Origin: an uncultured Desulfomicrobiaceae bacterium
GTDB taxonomy: Bacteria; Desulfobacterota; Desulfovibrionia; Desulfovibrionales; Desulfomicrobiaceae
Assembly (NCBI GenBank): GCA_937989665.1
Contig: CALKRN010000016.1
Span: forward strand, 31,862-95,861
Direction of reading: 5' to 3'
Length of the DNA: 64,000 nt
Positions 1-9,154 of this stretch are shown in pieces. The position numbers and the translations under genes were made by a program. The notes below the pieces were generated by a model. The model did no database searches. It had not been told where the DNA came from and saw only the letters and a program-made list of their open reading frames with translations. Each line of letters starts with the position of its first letter. Within the stretch, counting starts at the first letter, position 1.

Positions 1-2
1 CC

Positions 3-512
3 TTTATTGGCCTTGAAGATGTCGTGCGTCGTCGGATTCAAGGGACAGGGATGGGGTTTGGTGTTGCCTTAGGCAACAAGAAAGAAGAAACAGTTGCAGG
101 GCTCTTGCGGCAAGTCCACCCCTCAGACCTCATTCATTTTGGACTGATTCCTGAATTCGTTGGCAGGATTTCCGTTATTACGACCTTAACGGAACTCGAT
201 GTGGATGATCTTGTTCGCGTCCTTTTGGAGCCGAAGAATGCCATCATCAAACAATACAAAAAGATGTTTGAGATGGAAGGGGTTGATTTAGAGTTCACAG
301 ACAATGCTGTTCGGGCTATTGCTGCAAAATCTATCCAGCTTCAGACTGGAGCCCGAGGACTGCGTTCCATTTTAGAATCCATCATGCTCGATATTATGTA
401 CCGTCTTCCTTCCATTCGTGGTCAAGTGCAAAAGTGCATCATCAATCGTGCGGTAGTGGAAGAAGGAGCTGAGCCCATTTATGTGTCCCGCGAACAGGCC
501 AAGTCTGCCTGA
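3..512 (+). CDS. clpX: ATP-dependent Clp protease ATP-binding subunit ClpX, C-terminal part
   Basis: The 5' end lies outside the window; the reading frame is open from the first bases (in phase from base 3). ClpX is the AAA+ unfoldase that feeds substrates to the ClpP peptidase. The visible part is the C-terminal third. It contains the Sensor-1/box VII-like stretch LIPEFVGRISVITTL and the small AAA+ subdomain with the Sensor-2 motif GARGLRSILE, both diagnostic of ClpX. The Walker A/B motifs and the zinc-binding domain would lie upstream. lon follows 15 bp downstream on the same strand, the common clpX-lon order, so the two proteases are probably cotranscribed. The fragment ends in a normal stop and shows no disruption. 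Confidence 0.95.
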   Translation, partial: FIGLEDVVRRRIQGTGMGFGVALGNKKEETVAGLLRQVHPSDLIHFGLIPEFVGRISVITTLTELDVDDLVRVLLEPKNAIIKQYKKMFEMEGVDLEFTDNAVRAIAAKSIQLQTGARGLRSILESIMLDIMYRLPSIRGQVQKCIINRAVVEEGAEPIYVSREQAKSA

Positions 513-527
513 TGCCGAGGAGGTCCT

Positions 528-2972
528 ATGTCCGAATCGCCTGGCTTGTTCTCTTTCTCTTCGACCCTGACCCTGCCGTTGATGCCGTTGCGGGAGGTCG
601 TCGTATTTCCAAAGTCCATCGTGCCACTTTTTGTGGGTCGTGATGTGTCCATCCGCGCCGTGGAACTGGCCCTGCGGCGGTATGATAAACAGTTGTTTTT
701 AGTGGCCCAGCGGGATCCTGCTGAAGAACAACCCCAGCCGCAGGATTTGTATACGTTGGGAACAGTGGCCAAGGTGCTCCAAATGCTCCGCTTGCCCGAT
801 GGGACCATTAAGGTCCTTTTTGAAGGTGTGGTCCGTGCTGCCTGGAGTCCTGAACAGGGAGTGCCCGTGGAGGAAGGGGCGCCAGTGGTGGCGGTGCGAA
901 TCGTGGAGGACACACCGTATTCCTCGCTTGAGGCTGAGGCCATGGTGCGGACAGTGCATGATGCCATGGAAGAATATGCTCAGGTAAATCGTAAATTTCC
1001 CAAAGAAGCCCAACTGGCCATTGCCAGCATTAATCATCCGGGGCGGTTGGCTGATGCTATTATTCCCCATCTGCGCGGTGATTTCGTTCGCAAACAAGAA
1101 GTTCTGGAGATGCCGAATCCAGTAAAGCGCTTGGAGCGGGTCTATGAGATGATAGAGGAGGAAATCCAGATTCAACATCTGGAGCGGAAGATCAAGACTC
1201 GGGTCAAGAAGCAGATGGAAGAGAGCCAGCGGGAATATTATCTAGCAGAGCAAATGAAGGCCTTGCGAAAAGAGATGGGCCGGGAGGAAGAAGACCCACG
1301 AGCGGAGCTCGATGAGTTGGAAGAGCGGTTGCGGGCCAAAGATATGCCGGATGCAGCGAGGGAAAAAGGTCTGGCTGAGATCAAAAAGTTGCGCCAGATC
1401 CCGCCGGCAGCAGCAGAGTATGTAGTGCTTCGGAATTATGTGGACTGGATTCTGGATCTCCCTTGGAATGTCCGCCGTGAGGTTCGCGTGGACTTGGCCG
1501 AGGCCCAGCGCATTCTTGATGCTGATCATTACGGGCTTGAAAAACCTAAAGAGCGTATTCTTGAATACTTGGCGGTGCAGTCGCTCGTAGATCGTCTACG
1601 TGGTCCTATTCTTTGCCTTGTTGGCCCGCCGGGAGTTGGCAAGACCTCCCTTGCCAAGTCCATTGCCAAGGCCACAGGGCGGGAGTTTGTTCGGCTGTCT
1701 TTGGGTGGGGTGCGGGACGAGGCCGAAATTCGCGGCCATCGTCGCACGTATGTGGGGGCCTTGCCAGGAAAAATTATCCAGTCCCTCAAGAAGGTCCAGT
1801 CAGGGAATCCTGTATTTTGTTTGGATGAAGTGGATAAGATGAGCATGGACTTTCGTGGAGATCCGTCTGCTGCTTTACTGGAAGTCCTCGATCCAGAGCA
1901 GAATGTTGCCTTCAACGACCATTATTTGGATTTAGACTACGACCTTTCTTCCATTTTTTTCATAACAACCGCTAATTATATCCAAAATATTCCACTTCCA
2001 TTGCAAGATCGCATGGAGATTATTTCTATTGCTGGCTATTTAGAAACCGAGAAAGAGGCTATAGCCAAACAGTACCTCTTGCCCAAGCAGCGCGAACAGC
2101 ATGGGCTCACTGAGACAAATCTCCGTCTTGACGATGCTGCAGTGCTTGAGATTATCCGTCATTATACGCGGGAAGCGGGAGTACGGAATCTAGAACGGGA
2201 GATTGCTGCCATTTGCCGCAAAGTAGCGCGTCGGGTGGTAGAAGAAGGGAACCGGGACTTGTGTGTTGAGGTGGGCGCTAAAGAAGTTGGAGACCTTCTT
2301 GGCGTACCCAAAGTGCGTCACGAGCGGCGCGAAGATCGTTCCTTGGTAGGAGTCGCCAATGGCTTGGCATGGACGCAGATGGGCGGCGAGCTTTTGTTGG
2401 TGGAGGTAGCGCTCATGCCAGGGTCGGGAAAGATCGTCATCACGGGGAAACTCGGGGATGTCATGCAAGAATCGGCGAAAGCGGCTTTAAGTTACATCCG
2501 CTCTCGTGCCGAACTCTTGGGTTTACGCCGAGACTTCTATCAAGAGATCGACATCCACATGCATGTGCCCGAAGGAGCCACGCCGAAGGATGGGCCTTCT
2601 GCGGGCATCACCTTGGCCACATGCCTTGCCTCGGCGCTGTTGGATATTCCAGTGCGCCATGACGTGGCCATGACGGGCGAGATCACCCTGCGTGGCCGGG
2701 TTCTGCCCATTGGCGGGGTGCGGGAAAAGCTCCTTGCCGCCCATCGGGCCTTGATGCGTACTGTAATTCTGCCTCGGGAAAATGCTCGCGACCTGGAAGA
2801 GGTGCCGCAGCAGATTCGCGATGAATTAACTATTGTGTTCGTAGAAAGTATGGACGAAGTCCTGTGCCATGCCATGGACGGCGCACCGTCCACAGTATTT
2901 GCCATGCCAGAAGATTTTGTCCCGTTGTGCCGGGGCCTGCAACGGCTGCCGGACCGGCCAGGGGCGCAGTAA
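528..2972 (+). CDS. lon: ATP-dependent protease Lon
   Basis: Full-length Lon (814 residues), a cytoplasmic ATP-dependent serine protease that degrades damaged and regulatory proteins. The N-terminal substrate-binding (LAN) domain occupies roughly residues 15-210. A charged coiled-coil segment follows, then the AAA+ domain with Walker [10 protein letters not shown] near residue 367. The C-terminal protease domain carries the Ser-Lys dyad: Ser691 in DGPSAG and Lys734 in [10 protein letters not shown]. The start at 528 is preceded by GGAGG about 7 bases upstream. It sits directly behind clpX. Length and motif order match bacterial LonA, and no key residue is missing. Confidence 0.97.
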   Translation: MSESPGLFSFSSTLTLPLMPLREVVVFPKSIVPLFVGRDVSIRAVELALRRYDKQLFLVAQRDPAEEQPQPQDLYTLGTVAKVLQMLRLPDGTIKVLFEGVVRAAWSPEQGVPVEEGAPVVAVRIVEDTPYSSLEAEAMVRTVHDAMEEYAQVNRKFPKEAQLAIASINHPGRLADAIIPHLRGDFVRKQEVLEMPNPVKRLERVYEMIEEEIQIQHLERKIKTRVKKQMEESQREYYLAEQMKALRKEMGREEEDPRAELDELEERLRAKDMPDAAREKGLAEIKKLRQIPPAAAEYVVLRNYVDWILDLPWNVRREVRVDLAEAQRILDADHYGLEKPKERILEYLAVQSLVDRLRGPILCLVGPPGVGKTSLAKSIAKATGREFVRLSLGGVRDEAEIRGHRRTYVGALPGKIIQSLKKVQSGNPVFCLDEVDKMSMDFRGDPSAALLEVLDPEQNVAFNDHYLDLDYDLSSIFFITTANYIQNIPLPLQDRMEIISIAGYLETEKEAIAKQYLLPKQREQHGLTETNLRLDDAAVLEIIRHYTREAGVRNLEREIAAICRKVARRVVEEGNRDLCVEVGAKEVGDLLGVPKVRHERREDRSLVGVANGLAWTQMGGELLLVEVALMPGSGKIVITGKLGDVMQESAKAALSYIRSRAELLGLRRDFYQEIDIHMHVPEGATPKDGPSAGITLATCLASALLDIPVRHDVAMTGEITLRGRVLPIGGVREKLLAAHRALMRTVILPRENARDLEEVPQQIRDELTIVFVESMDEVLCHAMDGAPSTVFAMPEDFVPLCRGLQRLPDRPGAQ

Positions 2973-3023
2973 GAGGACATGCCTCTTCAACGAGGCGCAA
3001 CGGAACAGATAAGGAGTATCGTC

Positions 3024-3539
3024 ATGGAAAAACGGACAGGTGTCGTGACGTTTCATGGAAGTCCACTTACGTTGCTGGGTCCAGAACTTCGCGTCGGTGA
3101 TAAAGCGCCTCAATTTCAGGCAGTGGATATTGAACTCAAACCTGTCACTTTGGCGGATTTTGCAGGCAAGATCGTGGTGCTGTCTTCAGTCCCTTCGTTG
3201 GATACGCCAGTCTGTGATATGGAGACGAGGCGCTTTAATGTCGAGGCCCAGCAGCTGGGAGATGCTGTTCAGATTGTGACGATCAGTATGGATCTCCCTT
3301 TTGCCCAGAAGCGGTGGTGTGGCCAAGCTGGTGTCCACAATGTGCGTACTGTATCGGATTATCAGACCGCTTCTTTTGGCATGGCGTATGGAGTGCTCAT
3401 CGAAGGGCTACGGCTCCTCGCCCGGGCGGTGTTTATTGTCGATAGGCAGGGGACGCTGCGTTATATCCAGATCGTCCCTGAGCTTACCAATGAGCCAGAC
3501 TATGCTGCTATCCTCAATGCTCTTCGTACACTTCTTTAG
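3024..3539 (+). CDS. tpx: thiol peroxidase Tpx
   Basis: Atypical 2-Cys peroxiredoxin of 171 residues that reduces H2O2 and organic peroxides, using thioredoxin as reductant. The peroxidatic cysteine is Cys64 in LDTPVCDMETRRF, and the resolving cysteine is Cys99 in RWCGQAGVHN, 35 residues apart as in the Tpx family. An in-frame ATG exists 45 bases upstream. ATG 3024 is preferred because AAGGAG lies 7 bases before it and because family members begin close to this point. It sits between lon and a ferritin gene, so the block reads as stress and oxidant defence, which fits an anaerobe exposed to oxygen. No signal peptide is seen. Confidence 0.93.
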   Translation: MEKRTGVVTFHGSPLTLLGPELRVGDKAPQFQAVDIELKPVTLADFAGKIVVLSSVPSLDTPVCDMETRRFNVEAQQLGDAVQIVTISMDLPFAQKRWCGQAGVHNVRTVSDYQTASFGMAYGVLIEGLRLLARAVFIVDRQGTLRYIQIVPELTNEPDYAAILNALRTLL

Positions 3540-3553
3540 AAGAGGGGTGAAGT

Positions 3554-4060
3554 ATGATCACATCGCAAATGGAATCGGCATTTAATGAACAGATTAATGC
3601 TGAATTGTATTCCAGTTACCTTTACTTGGCTATGGCAGCTTATTTCCAAGAGGCCAACTTACCTGGATTTGCCCATTGGATGACCATCCAGGCCCAGGAA
3701 GAGTTGTTTCACGCCATGAAATTCTATAGATATCTAGTAGAACGGGGTGGTCGTGTCGTTTTGGAGGCGATTGCCAAGCCGCCGGTCTCTTGGGATGGGC
3801 CGCTGGCGGTGCTTTTGGCTACTCAGGAGCACGAGGCTACCGTCACGGCACGAATCAACAGTCTGATGGATGTGGCGATTGCCCAAAAAGACCACGCAGC
3901 GGTGAGTTTTCTGCAATGGTTTGTGGATGAGCAGGTGGAAGAAGAAGATAGTGTGCAGACATTAGTGCAGCGACTCAAACTTATTGGTGCTGATGGCGGG
4001 GCATTGTATTTGATGGATCGGGATTTGGCCACTCGAGTGTTTACGCCTCCTGCGCAGTAA
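3554..4060 (+). CDS. ftn: non-heme ferritin (FtnA type)
   Basis: Ferritin subunit of 168 residues, which would assemble into a 24-mer that oxidises Fe(II) and stores ferric mineral in the cytoplasm. The four-helix bundle carries ferroxidase-centre residues in NAELYSSYLYLAM (Glu in helix A), the EExxH motif in AQEELFHAMKF, and glutamates in FVDEQVEEEDSV. There is no Met heme-ligand pattern or extended C-terminus of the bacterioferritin type. The start has GGGGTGA at optimal spacing. It lies 14 bp after tpx, consistent with a shared peroxide/iron-defence transcript, and is followed by a terminator-like hairpin. Confidence 0.93.
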   Translation: MITSQMESAFNEQINAELYSSYLYLAMAAYFQEANLPGFAHWMTIQAQEELFHAMKFYRYLVERGGRVVLEAIAKPPVSWDGPLAVLLATQEHEATVTARINSLMDVAIAQKDHAAVSFLQWFVDEQVEEEDSVQTLVQRLKLIGADGGALYLMDRDLATRVFTPPAQ

Positions 4061-4078
4061 GGACCTCTCCTATTTTTC

Positions 4079-4113
4079 AAAGAAGGGGGCGGAGGGTTCC
4101 GCTCCTTTCTTTA
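4079..4113 (+). terminator. probable rho-independent terminator after ferritin
   Basis: An imperfect inverted repeat has the left arm AAGAAGGGGGCGGA and the right arm TCCGCTCCTTTCTT. The right arm ends in a T-rich tract. It begins 18 bp after the ferritin stop and ends just before the next gene. The arms contain a few G-T or mismatched positions. Confidence 0.6.
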
Positions 4114-4136
4114 TGGCTTCAAGAATGGGATAACTC

Positions 4137-4640
4137 ATGGGGTTGGCAGAGAGCATTCGCCGGTCATTGCGGTATTATTATCTTCGGATTGTTCGCATTA
4201 AAGCTCCAGCAGAATCTATTGCTCTTGGACTTGCGGTTGGTGTTTTTTGTTCGGCCATTCCTGTTGGTCAAATGCCCGTTGCGATGCTGGTTGCATGGTT
4301 GATGCGCTGTAATGCCATCGCCGCAGCTTTAGGGACATGGGTAACCAATCCTCTCAATTTTGCCATTGTTTTTCCTCTTTTTTTCTATATTGGCAAGACA
4401 ATTCTAGGCGTAGATGTTCCAACGATATCTTGGGAACAGGTACTTCAAGTTGATGTTTTCGAGATGTTTCGAGTGGGATGGGATTGGTTTTTCCTTACCG
4501 CTTTTGGCGGTTTTTTTGTTACATTACCCGCTTCTGTAGTGGCATATCATATCGGGCTCCGCATGGTGCGAGCCTATCACAATTTACGTTCGGCTCGTCT
4601 CGCGGAGCGACGTCGCAGGAAGCTCCATCATGACGACTAG
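4137..4640 (+). CDS. DUF2062 family membrane protein
   Basis: Hydrophobic protein of 167 residues that I place in the DUF2062 family. The N-terminal stretch SIALGLAVGVFCSAIP and the central TWVTNPLNFAIVFPLFFYIG segment are typical, and a third membrane span lies near residues 115-140. The C-terminus is strongly basic (about residues 150-167, RLAERRRRK) and presumably cytoplasmic. The biochemical function of the family is unknown. The coding end overlaps rsmA by 11 bp, so translation is probably coupled. In other bacteria DUF2062 proteins are sometimes fused to glycosyltransferases; no such domain is present here. Confidence 0.85.
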   Translation: MGLAESIRRSLRYYYLRIVRIKAPAESIALGLAVGVFCSAIPVGQMPVAMLVAWLMRCNAIAAALGTWVTNPLNFAIVFPLFFYIGKTILGVDVPTISWEQVLQVDVFEMFRVGWDWFFLTAFGGFFVTLPASVVAYHIGLRMVRAYHNLRSARLAERRRRKLHHDD

Positions 4641-5430
4641 CTGGCCTTTTCCCAAGCGAAGTTTGGGGCAGCATTTTCTCTGTGATACGGGGGTGGTGCG
4701 GCGTATTGCCGAGACCATCGCTGCCGGTCCTGGTGACGTGGTCCTGGAGATTGGCCCAGGTCGAGGGGCGTTGACTCGAGCATTGGTGGCGCGTGGGGCC
4801 CGGGTCTTTGCGGTGGAAAAGGATCAGCGTTTGGCGTGGGCTCTTCGGGCCGAGTTTCCCGAGGTAGGGATGGTGTATGGCGATGCCCTGCGTCTGGCCT
4901 GGGAGGGGCTCGTCCGGTTACCCGGGATACGGGTGGCGGGCAATCTTCCGTACAATATCGCCTCCCCCCTCATCTGGGAGCTGGTGGCGCGGGTGCAGCG
5001 GTGGGAGCGGATGGTGTTTCTCGTCCAAAAGGAGGTAGGCCAGCGTCTTGTGGCCGCTCCGCGAACCCCCCAATATGGTGCCCTTGGGGCATGGGTGCAG
5101 TCGTGGTGCCGGGCGGAGCTCGTCGCCATCATCCCGCCGCAGGTGTTTCGTCCGCGGCCCAAGGTGGATTCGGCCATCGTGCGTTTGTGGCCTTTGGGCA
5201 AGGCGCCGCGCCACCCGGCGTCGCTGAACCACTTACTTCATGTCCTTTTCCAGAAGCGGCGCAAACAACTCGGGACCATTTTGCGCCCATGGTGGGATGA
5301 CCGCCTTGAGGCTTGGGTGGACCTCCTGGGGGTGGTGCGCACGATGCGGCCTGAGGAACTCACGCCGGAGCAGATGGATGGGCTGGCCCAGGCCATGGCC
5401 GAGCGCTGGGGCATGGGAAAATCTGCTTGA
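4630..5430 (+). CDS. rsmA: 16S rRNA dimethyltransferase RsmA (KsgA)
   Basis: SAM-dependent enzyme that dimethylates two adjacent adenines (A1518/A1519 in E. coli numbering) at the 3' end of 16S rRNA, a late step in 30S maturation. The 266-residue protein opens with SLGQHFLCD, the canonical KsgA N-terminus. SAM motif I follows (VLEIGPGRGALTRAL, about residues 37-51), then the adenine-binding NLPYNIASPL motif near residue 100 and the C-terminal helical domain. Length is normal. The start overlaps the upstream DUF2062 gene by 11 bp. A hairpin with a T-tract follows 75 bp after the stop. Confidence 0.95.
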   Translation: MTTSWPFPKRSLGQHFLCDTGVVRRIAETIAAGPGDVVLEIGPGRGALTRALVARGARVFAVEKDQRLAWALRAEFPEVGMVYGDALRLAWEGLVRLPGIRVAGNLPYNIASPLIWELVARVQRWERMVFLVQKEVGQRLVAAPRTPQYGALGAWVQSWCRAELVAIIPPQVFRPRPKVDSAIVRLWPLGKAPRHPASLNHLLHVLFQKRRKQLGTILRPWWDDRLEAWVDLLGVVRTMRPEELTPEQMDGLAQAMAERWGMGKSA

Positions 5431-5505
5431 CTTCGCCTTTGAATTTCGGTTTGCCTCTGGCTTGGGAAGCGGCCCTATTCCTGGATTTTTGGGCTTGTTC
5501 GATGT

Positions 5506-5532
5506 CGCGCCCTTTTGGCGCGTTGTGTTTTT
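5506..5532 (+). terminator. rho-independent terminator after rsmA
   Basis: Perfect 6-bp stem CGCGCC / GGCGCG with a CTTTT loop (5506-5522), followed by TTGTGTTTTT. It lies between the rsmA stop and the HU gene. The promoter of the HU gene must either lie downstream of it or read through it; I could not identify one. Confidence 0.7.
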
Positions 5533-5589
5533 AGGAGTGGGCAGAGGTCCTGCCTGTGTGTGTGGTGCAATCGCAAAGGAGGAAGACGG

Positions 5590-5862
5590 ATGACGAAAGC
5601 TGAATTGGTCGCCAAAATGGCGGAAAAAGCTGAAATCAGTAAAGCCGTGGCTGAGCGTGCCCTAAAAGGCTTCATGGAAGCGACGCAGGAGACGCTCGCT
5701 GCCGAGGGCAAGCTTACGCTGACGGGCTTTGGGACCTTTGCCGTAGAAGAGCGCCAGGCCCGTACCGGGCGCAATCCACGCACAGGCGAAGAGATTCAAA
5801 TCCCCGCGTGCAAGGTCATCAAATTTCGTCCAGGCAAAGAACTTAAGGACGCTATTCAGTAA
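5590..5862 (+). CDS. hup: HU family DNA-binding protein
   Basis: Nucleoid protein of 90 residues that binds and bends DNA as a dimer. It starts MTKAELVAKMAEKAEISK and contains the HU signature GFGTFAVEERQARTGRNP, whose beta-arms insert into the minor groove. The frame is open upstream to 5515, but ATG 5590 is chosen because AAAGGAGG lies 6 bases before it and because HU proteins start at exactly this alignment position. Conserved in length and sequence. A short membrane-protein gene follows 11 bp downstream, before a strong terminator. Confidence 0.95.
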   Translation: MTKAELVAKMAEKAEISKAVAERALKGFMEATQETLAAEGKLTLTGFGTFAVEERQARTGRNPRTGEEIQIPACKVIKFRPGKELKDAIQ

Positions 5863-5873
5863 GGAGGATCGCG

Positions 5874-6053
5874 ATGCTCCCTGGCGAAACCGTCCATAGC
5901 CCATTGCCCCAGGATTTGCCTTGGTGGATGCCAGATCATGCTATCTTTTTCGGCGTCTTGTATGCGGTGCTGTTTATCATCGCCTCGGGTTTGGGTGTCG
6001 TCTTCCTGAAGTCCATTGCAGATACCCTTAAGGACACTAACAGCTCAGAATGA
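5874..6053 (+). CDS. 59-residue single-span membrane protein, function unknown
   Basis: Short gene (59 residues) with ATG 5874 preceded by AAGGAGG 6 bases upstream; the stop is at 6051. The product has a polar, Pro/Trp-containing N-terminus (LPWWMPDHAIF), one clear membrane span (AVLFIIASGLGVVFL, about residues 29-43) and a short charged tail ending in DTNSSE. It lies 11 bp after the HU gene and is followed at once by a strong terminator, so it is most likely cotranscribed with HU. I do not recognise a family. The strong ribosome site, tight spacing and membrane span argue it is real. Confidence 0.75.
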   Translation: MLPGETVHSPLPQDLPWWMPDHAIFFGVLYAVLFIIASGLGVVFLKSIADTLKDTNSSE

Positions 6054-6062
6054 TTTTCTTTT

Positions 6063-6087
6063 AAGGCGCCATGTGGCGCCTTTTTTT
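6063..6087 (+). terminator. strong rho-independent terminator
   Basis: Perfect 8-bp stem AAGGCGCC / GGCGCCTT with an ATGT loop, followed by a run of seven T (6081-6087). It closes the HU / small membrane protein transcript just ahead of the rpsU promoter. Confidence 0.93.
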
Positions 6088-6091
6088 GCGC

Positions 6092-6120
6092 TTGCCATAC
6101 ATTCGTGGGCGAGCTAATAA
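6092..6120 (+). promoter_or_regulatory. sigma-70 promoter of the rpsU-yqeY-mutS2-dnaG-rpoD operon
   Basis: -35 TTGCCA at 6092-6097 and -10 TAATAA at 6115-6120 are separated by exactly 17 bp. It lies immediately after the upstream terminator and 50 bp before the rpsU start. The position makes it the main promoter of the macromolecular-synthesis operon. Confidence 0.8.
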
Positions 6121-6169
6121 TCGCTTTTTCATCCTGTAATGGGAAGTTGACGATGGGGAGGTGATGACG

Positions 6170-6370
6170 GTGCCGGGAGTGTTTGTCACCGATGCGGATT
6201 CCTTTGACTATGCCCTGCGCAAATTCAAAAAGCAGGTGGAAAAGGCGGGCGTGCTTTCGGAACTCAAAAAACGCCAGCATTTTGAGAAACCCAGTATTCA
6301 AAAGAAGAAAAAAGAAGCGGCTGCCCGCAAACGGCTGCTCAAAAAGCTGCGCAAAATGCAGGGGATGTAA
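6170..6370 (+). CDS. rpsU: 30S ribosomal protein S21
   Basis: Small basic ribosomal protein (66 residues) involved in mRNA recruitment by the 30S subunit. The core [18 protein letters not shown] and the Lys/Arg-rich C-terminus are typical of S21. Start choice: an ATG at 6164 lies only 2 bases after the GGAGG motif (6157-6161). The GTG at 6170 has an 8-base spacing and gives the usual S21 N-terminus (fMet-PGVF), so GTG is preferred. First gene of the operon; the stop overlaps the yqeY ATG by one base (TAATG). Confidence 0.93.
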   Translation: MPGVFVTDADSFDYALRKFKKQVEKAGVLSELKKRQHFEKPSIQKKKKEAAARKRLLKKLRKMQGM

Positions 6371-6816
6371 TGAGCCTTTTTCAACGCATTGAAAGGGACT
6401 TCCTTGCGGCGTTCAAGGCCAAACGGGCCGAAGAGGTGGCTGTCTTGAGGATGCTCAAGGCAGCCATCAAGAATAAAGAAGTGGACTTGCGGCGTGCCCT
6501 GACGGACACGGAAATCCTGGAGGTGGTGGCCAAGCAGGTCAAGCAGCGTCAGGAGTCCATCGAACAATTTCGTGCAGGTGGGCGCAGTGACCTGGCGGAC
6601 ACCGAAGAGCGTGAACTCCATATCCTCCACAAGTATCTCCCTCAACCCTTGACTGAGGCAGAGCTGGTGGCGGTCGTTGATGACACCATCCAAGCCCTCG
6701 GTGCCTCGGGGATGAAGGACATGGGACAGGTCATGCAGGCCATTCTTTCTGCCCATGCGGGTCGGGTGGATGGTAAGGCCGTAAGTTCGTTAGTACGAGC
6801 GCGTCTTTCTGCGTAA
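6370..6816 (+). CDS. yqeY: GatB/YqeY domain-containing protein
   Basis: YqeY-family protein of 148 residues, made of the helical domain shared with the GatB tail of Asp-tRNA(Asn)/Glu-tRNA(Gln) amidotransferase. Typical motifs are EVAVLRMLKAAIKN near residue 23, YLPQPLTEAEL near residue 78 and the closing GRVDGKAVSSLVRARL. Its cellular role is not settled; tRNA-related function is inferred from the GatB relationship. It starts one base before the end of rpsU and is 4 bp from mutS2, so it is embedded in the rpsU-dnaG-rpoD operon, a frequent location for this family. Confidence 0.92.
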   Translation: MSLFQRIERDFLAAFKAKRAEEVAVLRMLKAAIKNKEVDLRRALTDTEILEVVAKQVKQRQESIEQFRAGGRSDLADTEERELHILHKYLPQPLTEAELVAVVDDTIQALGASGMKDMGQVMQAILSAHAGRVDGKAVSSLVRARLSA

Positions 6817-6820
6817 TCTC

Positions 6821-9130
6821 ATGGATCAGCGAACCCTTGAGCTGCTGGAGTTTCCTAAGGTGCTCCAGCACATTGCCACCTATGCCGTGAGCCAATCCGG
6901 CGCAGCCGCGTGTTTGCGGCGAGGGCCCCTCGATGCGGCACATCTGCCCGCAGCCACGGCCCTGATGCGGGAAGTGCTGGATGCGGCACGCCACCAGGCA
7001 TTGCCGTTGGTCGCCTTTCCGGAGTTGGACGAGGTGTTGGAGGCCGTGGCGGCCCCGCATGTTGTCCTTGAGGGGGGCGATTTGCTGGCGGTGCTCGATG
7101 TCTTGCGGGCAGGCCAGGCATTACGGACGGCCTTGGCTGCCCTGGATACGGCGCGGCATCCGCATCTGAGCGCTTTGACCGAGGGCCTTGCGCTCCCCCC
7201 TGGCACGTGGTCTGCTCTCCGCCGCTGCCTGGCTGCGGATGGTTCCCTCCGCGACGAGGCATCGCCAGAGCTTTTTTCTGTGCGTCAAGAGATTCGCCGC
7301 ATCCATCAGCTGTGCACCCGCAAAGTGCAGGAAGCGCTTCTTGACCCGAACATGGCCTATGTACTTCAGAACGAGTATCTCACCATTTCGGGAGATCGCT
7401 ATGTCCTGGCGGTGAAAACAAACTTCAAAGGGCAGATGCGGGGCATTGTCCATCATTATTCGCAAACCGGAGAAACCTGTTACATCGAGCCGTTTTTCCT
7501 TGTTGATTTGAACAACACGTTGCAAGAGCTTTTTCATGAAGAGCGCCAGCATGTGCGGGCTGTCCTGGAGTTTCTAACCAACATCGTGCGCCAAGAGCAT
7601 CCTCTGCTGCGCCGTTTTTTCGATGCCCTTGTCCAGATGGACGTGCTCTTCGCCTTGCGCTCTTTTGCCATCCATGTGGATGCCCATCTCGTGGAGGTAA
7701 ATGCCGGTGCTCCCCTCAACCTGCGTCAGGCCCGCCATCCACTCCTTGTGGCCCAACATGGTGCGGCGGTTGTGCCAGTGGACCTTGTGCTGCGACCGGA
7801 AGAGCACGTCCTTATCATCACCGGGGGCAATGCCGGCGGCAAGACTGTGGCCCTCAAGACCTTGGGTCTGGCGGCAGTCCTTGCCCATGCTGCCATTCCT
7901 GTGCCAGCAGCCCCCGAAAGTACCTTGCCGCACTGGGAACAGATTGTCGTGTCCATGGGCGATGAGCAGTCGCTGGAGCGCAGTCTTTCCACCTTTACCG
8001 GTCAGATTCATGTTTTGGCCGAGGCCTGGCCGACGATTGGTCCTCGCAGCTTGGTGCTCTTAGATGAGTTTGGGGTGGGAACTGACCCGAGCCAAGGTGC
8101 GGCCTTGGCCCAAGCCTTGGTGGATGAGCTCATGGCCCGAGGGGCTTGGGTGGGGGCGGCAACGCATTTTCCGGCCCTCAAGGCCTACGGGTTGTCGCGT
8201 GAAGGTGTGCGCGCGGCCTCGGTGCTTTTTTGTCCCGAGACTGGCCGACCGCTCTACCGTCTGGCCTATGACCAGGTGGGCGCAAGCCGCGCCCTGGACG
8301 TGGCCCACGAGCATGGACTTCCGGAGGTTATTCTCGCTCGAGCTCGAGAGTATCTCTATTTGGATGCCGGAGATGTGGAAGCGGTCTTTGCTCGCCTCAA
8401 CGCCCTGGCGGCGCAGAAAGAAGCGGAGCTGACGAGTTGGCGGGAGGAAGAGGCCCGGTTGCGTCAGGAGCTCCAGCGAGAACGGGAACGCCTTGTCCAC
8501 GAGCGAGAACGCCTTGCCCAAGAGATCCGGGCCCAAGCCCAGGAGATCGTGCACGCTTGGCGAACCGAACGCATGGGGCGCAAGGAGGCTTTGCGTCGAT
8601 TAGCGGCACTCCGTGCGCGTCCTGCGCCGGAAAAGACATTCGCGTTGTCCGTGGATGCCATTGCCCCGGGGCAAAACCTGCTTTATGTGCCATGGAAACG
8701 GACCGGTCAGGTGCTGGCCATCGATCACCGGAAGGGTCGAGTCCAGTTGGCGGTGGACGGCGTGACACTTTGGGCCCCGGTGGATCAGGTGCAACCGGTG
8801 GACCCGACGCAATTGGCCCCAGCGGCCGGTAGATCCCGCAAAGGACGGGGCGGGGTGGTCGTGCATGTTGCACCTGCGGAAGGTTCGGCCTTGCGGCTTG
8901 ATGTCCGGGGGTTGCGCGCCGAAGAGGCGGTACTCGAGGTGGAGCGGTTTATCGATCGTGCGCTACTTGGCGGCTACGAGCAAGTGGACATCCTTCATGG
9001 TACCGGAACCGGGGCCTTGCGGCGGGCCATCCATGATGCCTTGGGCCGCAATGCGGCGGTGCGCGCTTTCGCGTTGGCCCCAGCCGATCACGGCGGCGAT
9101 GGGGTCACAACTGTGCAAATGGGAGCGTGA
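6821..9130 (+). CDS. mutS2: endonuclease MutS2
   Basis: MutS2 (769 residues) is a MutS-like ATPase with a C-terminal Smr nuclease domain. It acts in recombination control and, in some bacteria, in resolving stalled or collided ribosomes. Visible features are the clamp/lever helical region (about 1-300) and Walker A NAGGKTVALKTLG near residue 337. Walker B SLVLLDEFGVGTDPSQ follows near 413. Next is a long charged coiled coil (about 510-600), and the Smr domain from about residue 690 carries LDVRGL and HGTGTGALRRAI. The mismatch-recognition N-terminal domain of MutS1 is absent, as expected. The start is 4 bp after yqeY. Confidence 0.95.
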   Translation: MDQRTLELLEFPKVLQHIATYAVSQSGAAACLRRGPLDAAHLPAATALMREVLDAARHQALPLVAFPELDEVLEAVAAPHVVLEGGDLLAVLDVLRAGQALRTALAALDTARHPHLSALTEGLALPPGTWSALRRCLAADGSLRDEASPELFSVRQEIRRIHQLCTRKVQEALLDPNMAYVLQNEYLTISGDRYVLAVKTNFKGQMRGIVHHYSQTGETCYIEPFFLVDLNNTLQELFHEERQHVRAVLEFLTNIVRQEHPLLRRFFDALVQMDVLFALRSFAIHVDAHLVEVNAGAPLNLRQARHPLLVAQHGAAVVPVDLVLRPEEHVLIITGGNAGGKTVALKTLGLAAVLAHAAIPVPAAPESTLPHWEQIVVSMGDEQSLERSLSTFTGQIHVLAEAWPTIGPRSLVLLDEFGVGTDPSQGAALAQALVDELMARGAWVGAATHFPALKAYGLSREGVRAASVLFCPETGRPLYRLAYDQVGASRALDVAHEHGLPEVILARAREYLYLDAGDVEAVFARLNALAAQKEAELTSWREEEARLRQELQRERERLVHERERLAQEIRAQAQEIVHAWRTERMGRKEALRRLAALRARPAPEKTFALSVDAIAPGQNLLYVPWKRTGQVLAIDHRKGRVQLAVDGVTLWAPVDQVQPVDPTQLAPAAGRSRKGRGGVVVHVAPAEGSALRLDVRGLRAEEAVLEVERFIDRALLGGYEQVDILHGTGTGALRRAIHDALGRNAAVRAFALAPADHGGDGVTTVQMGA

Positions 9131-9154
9131 CGCCCTTCGGCGGCTGGAGGGACG

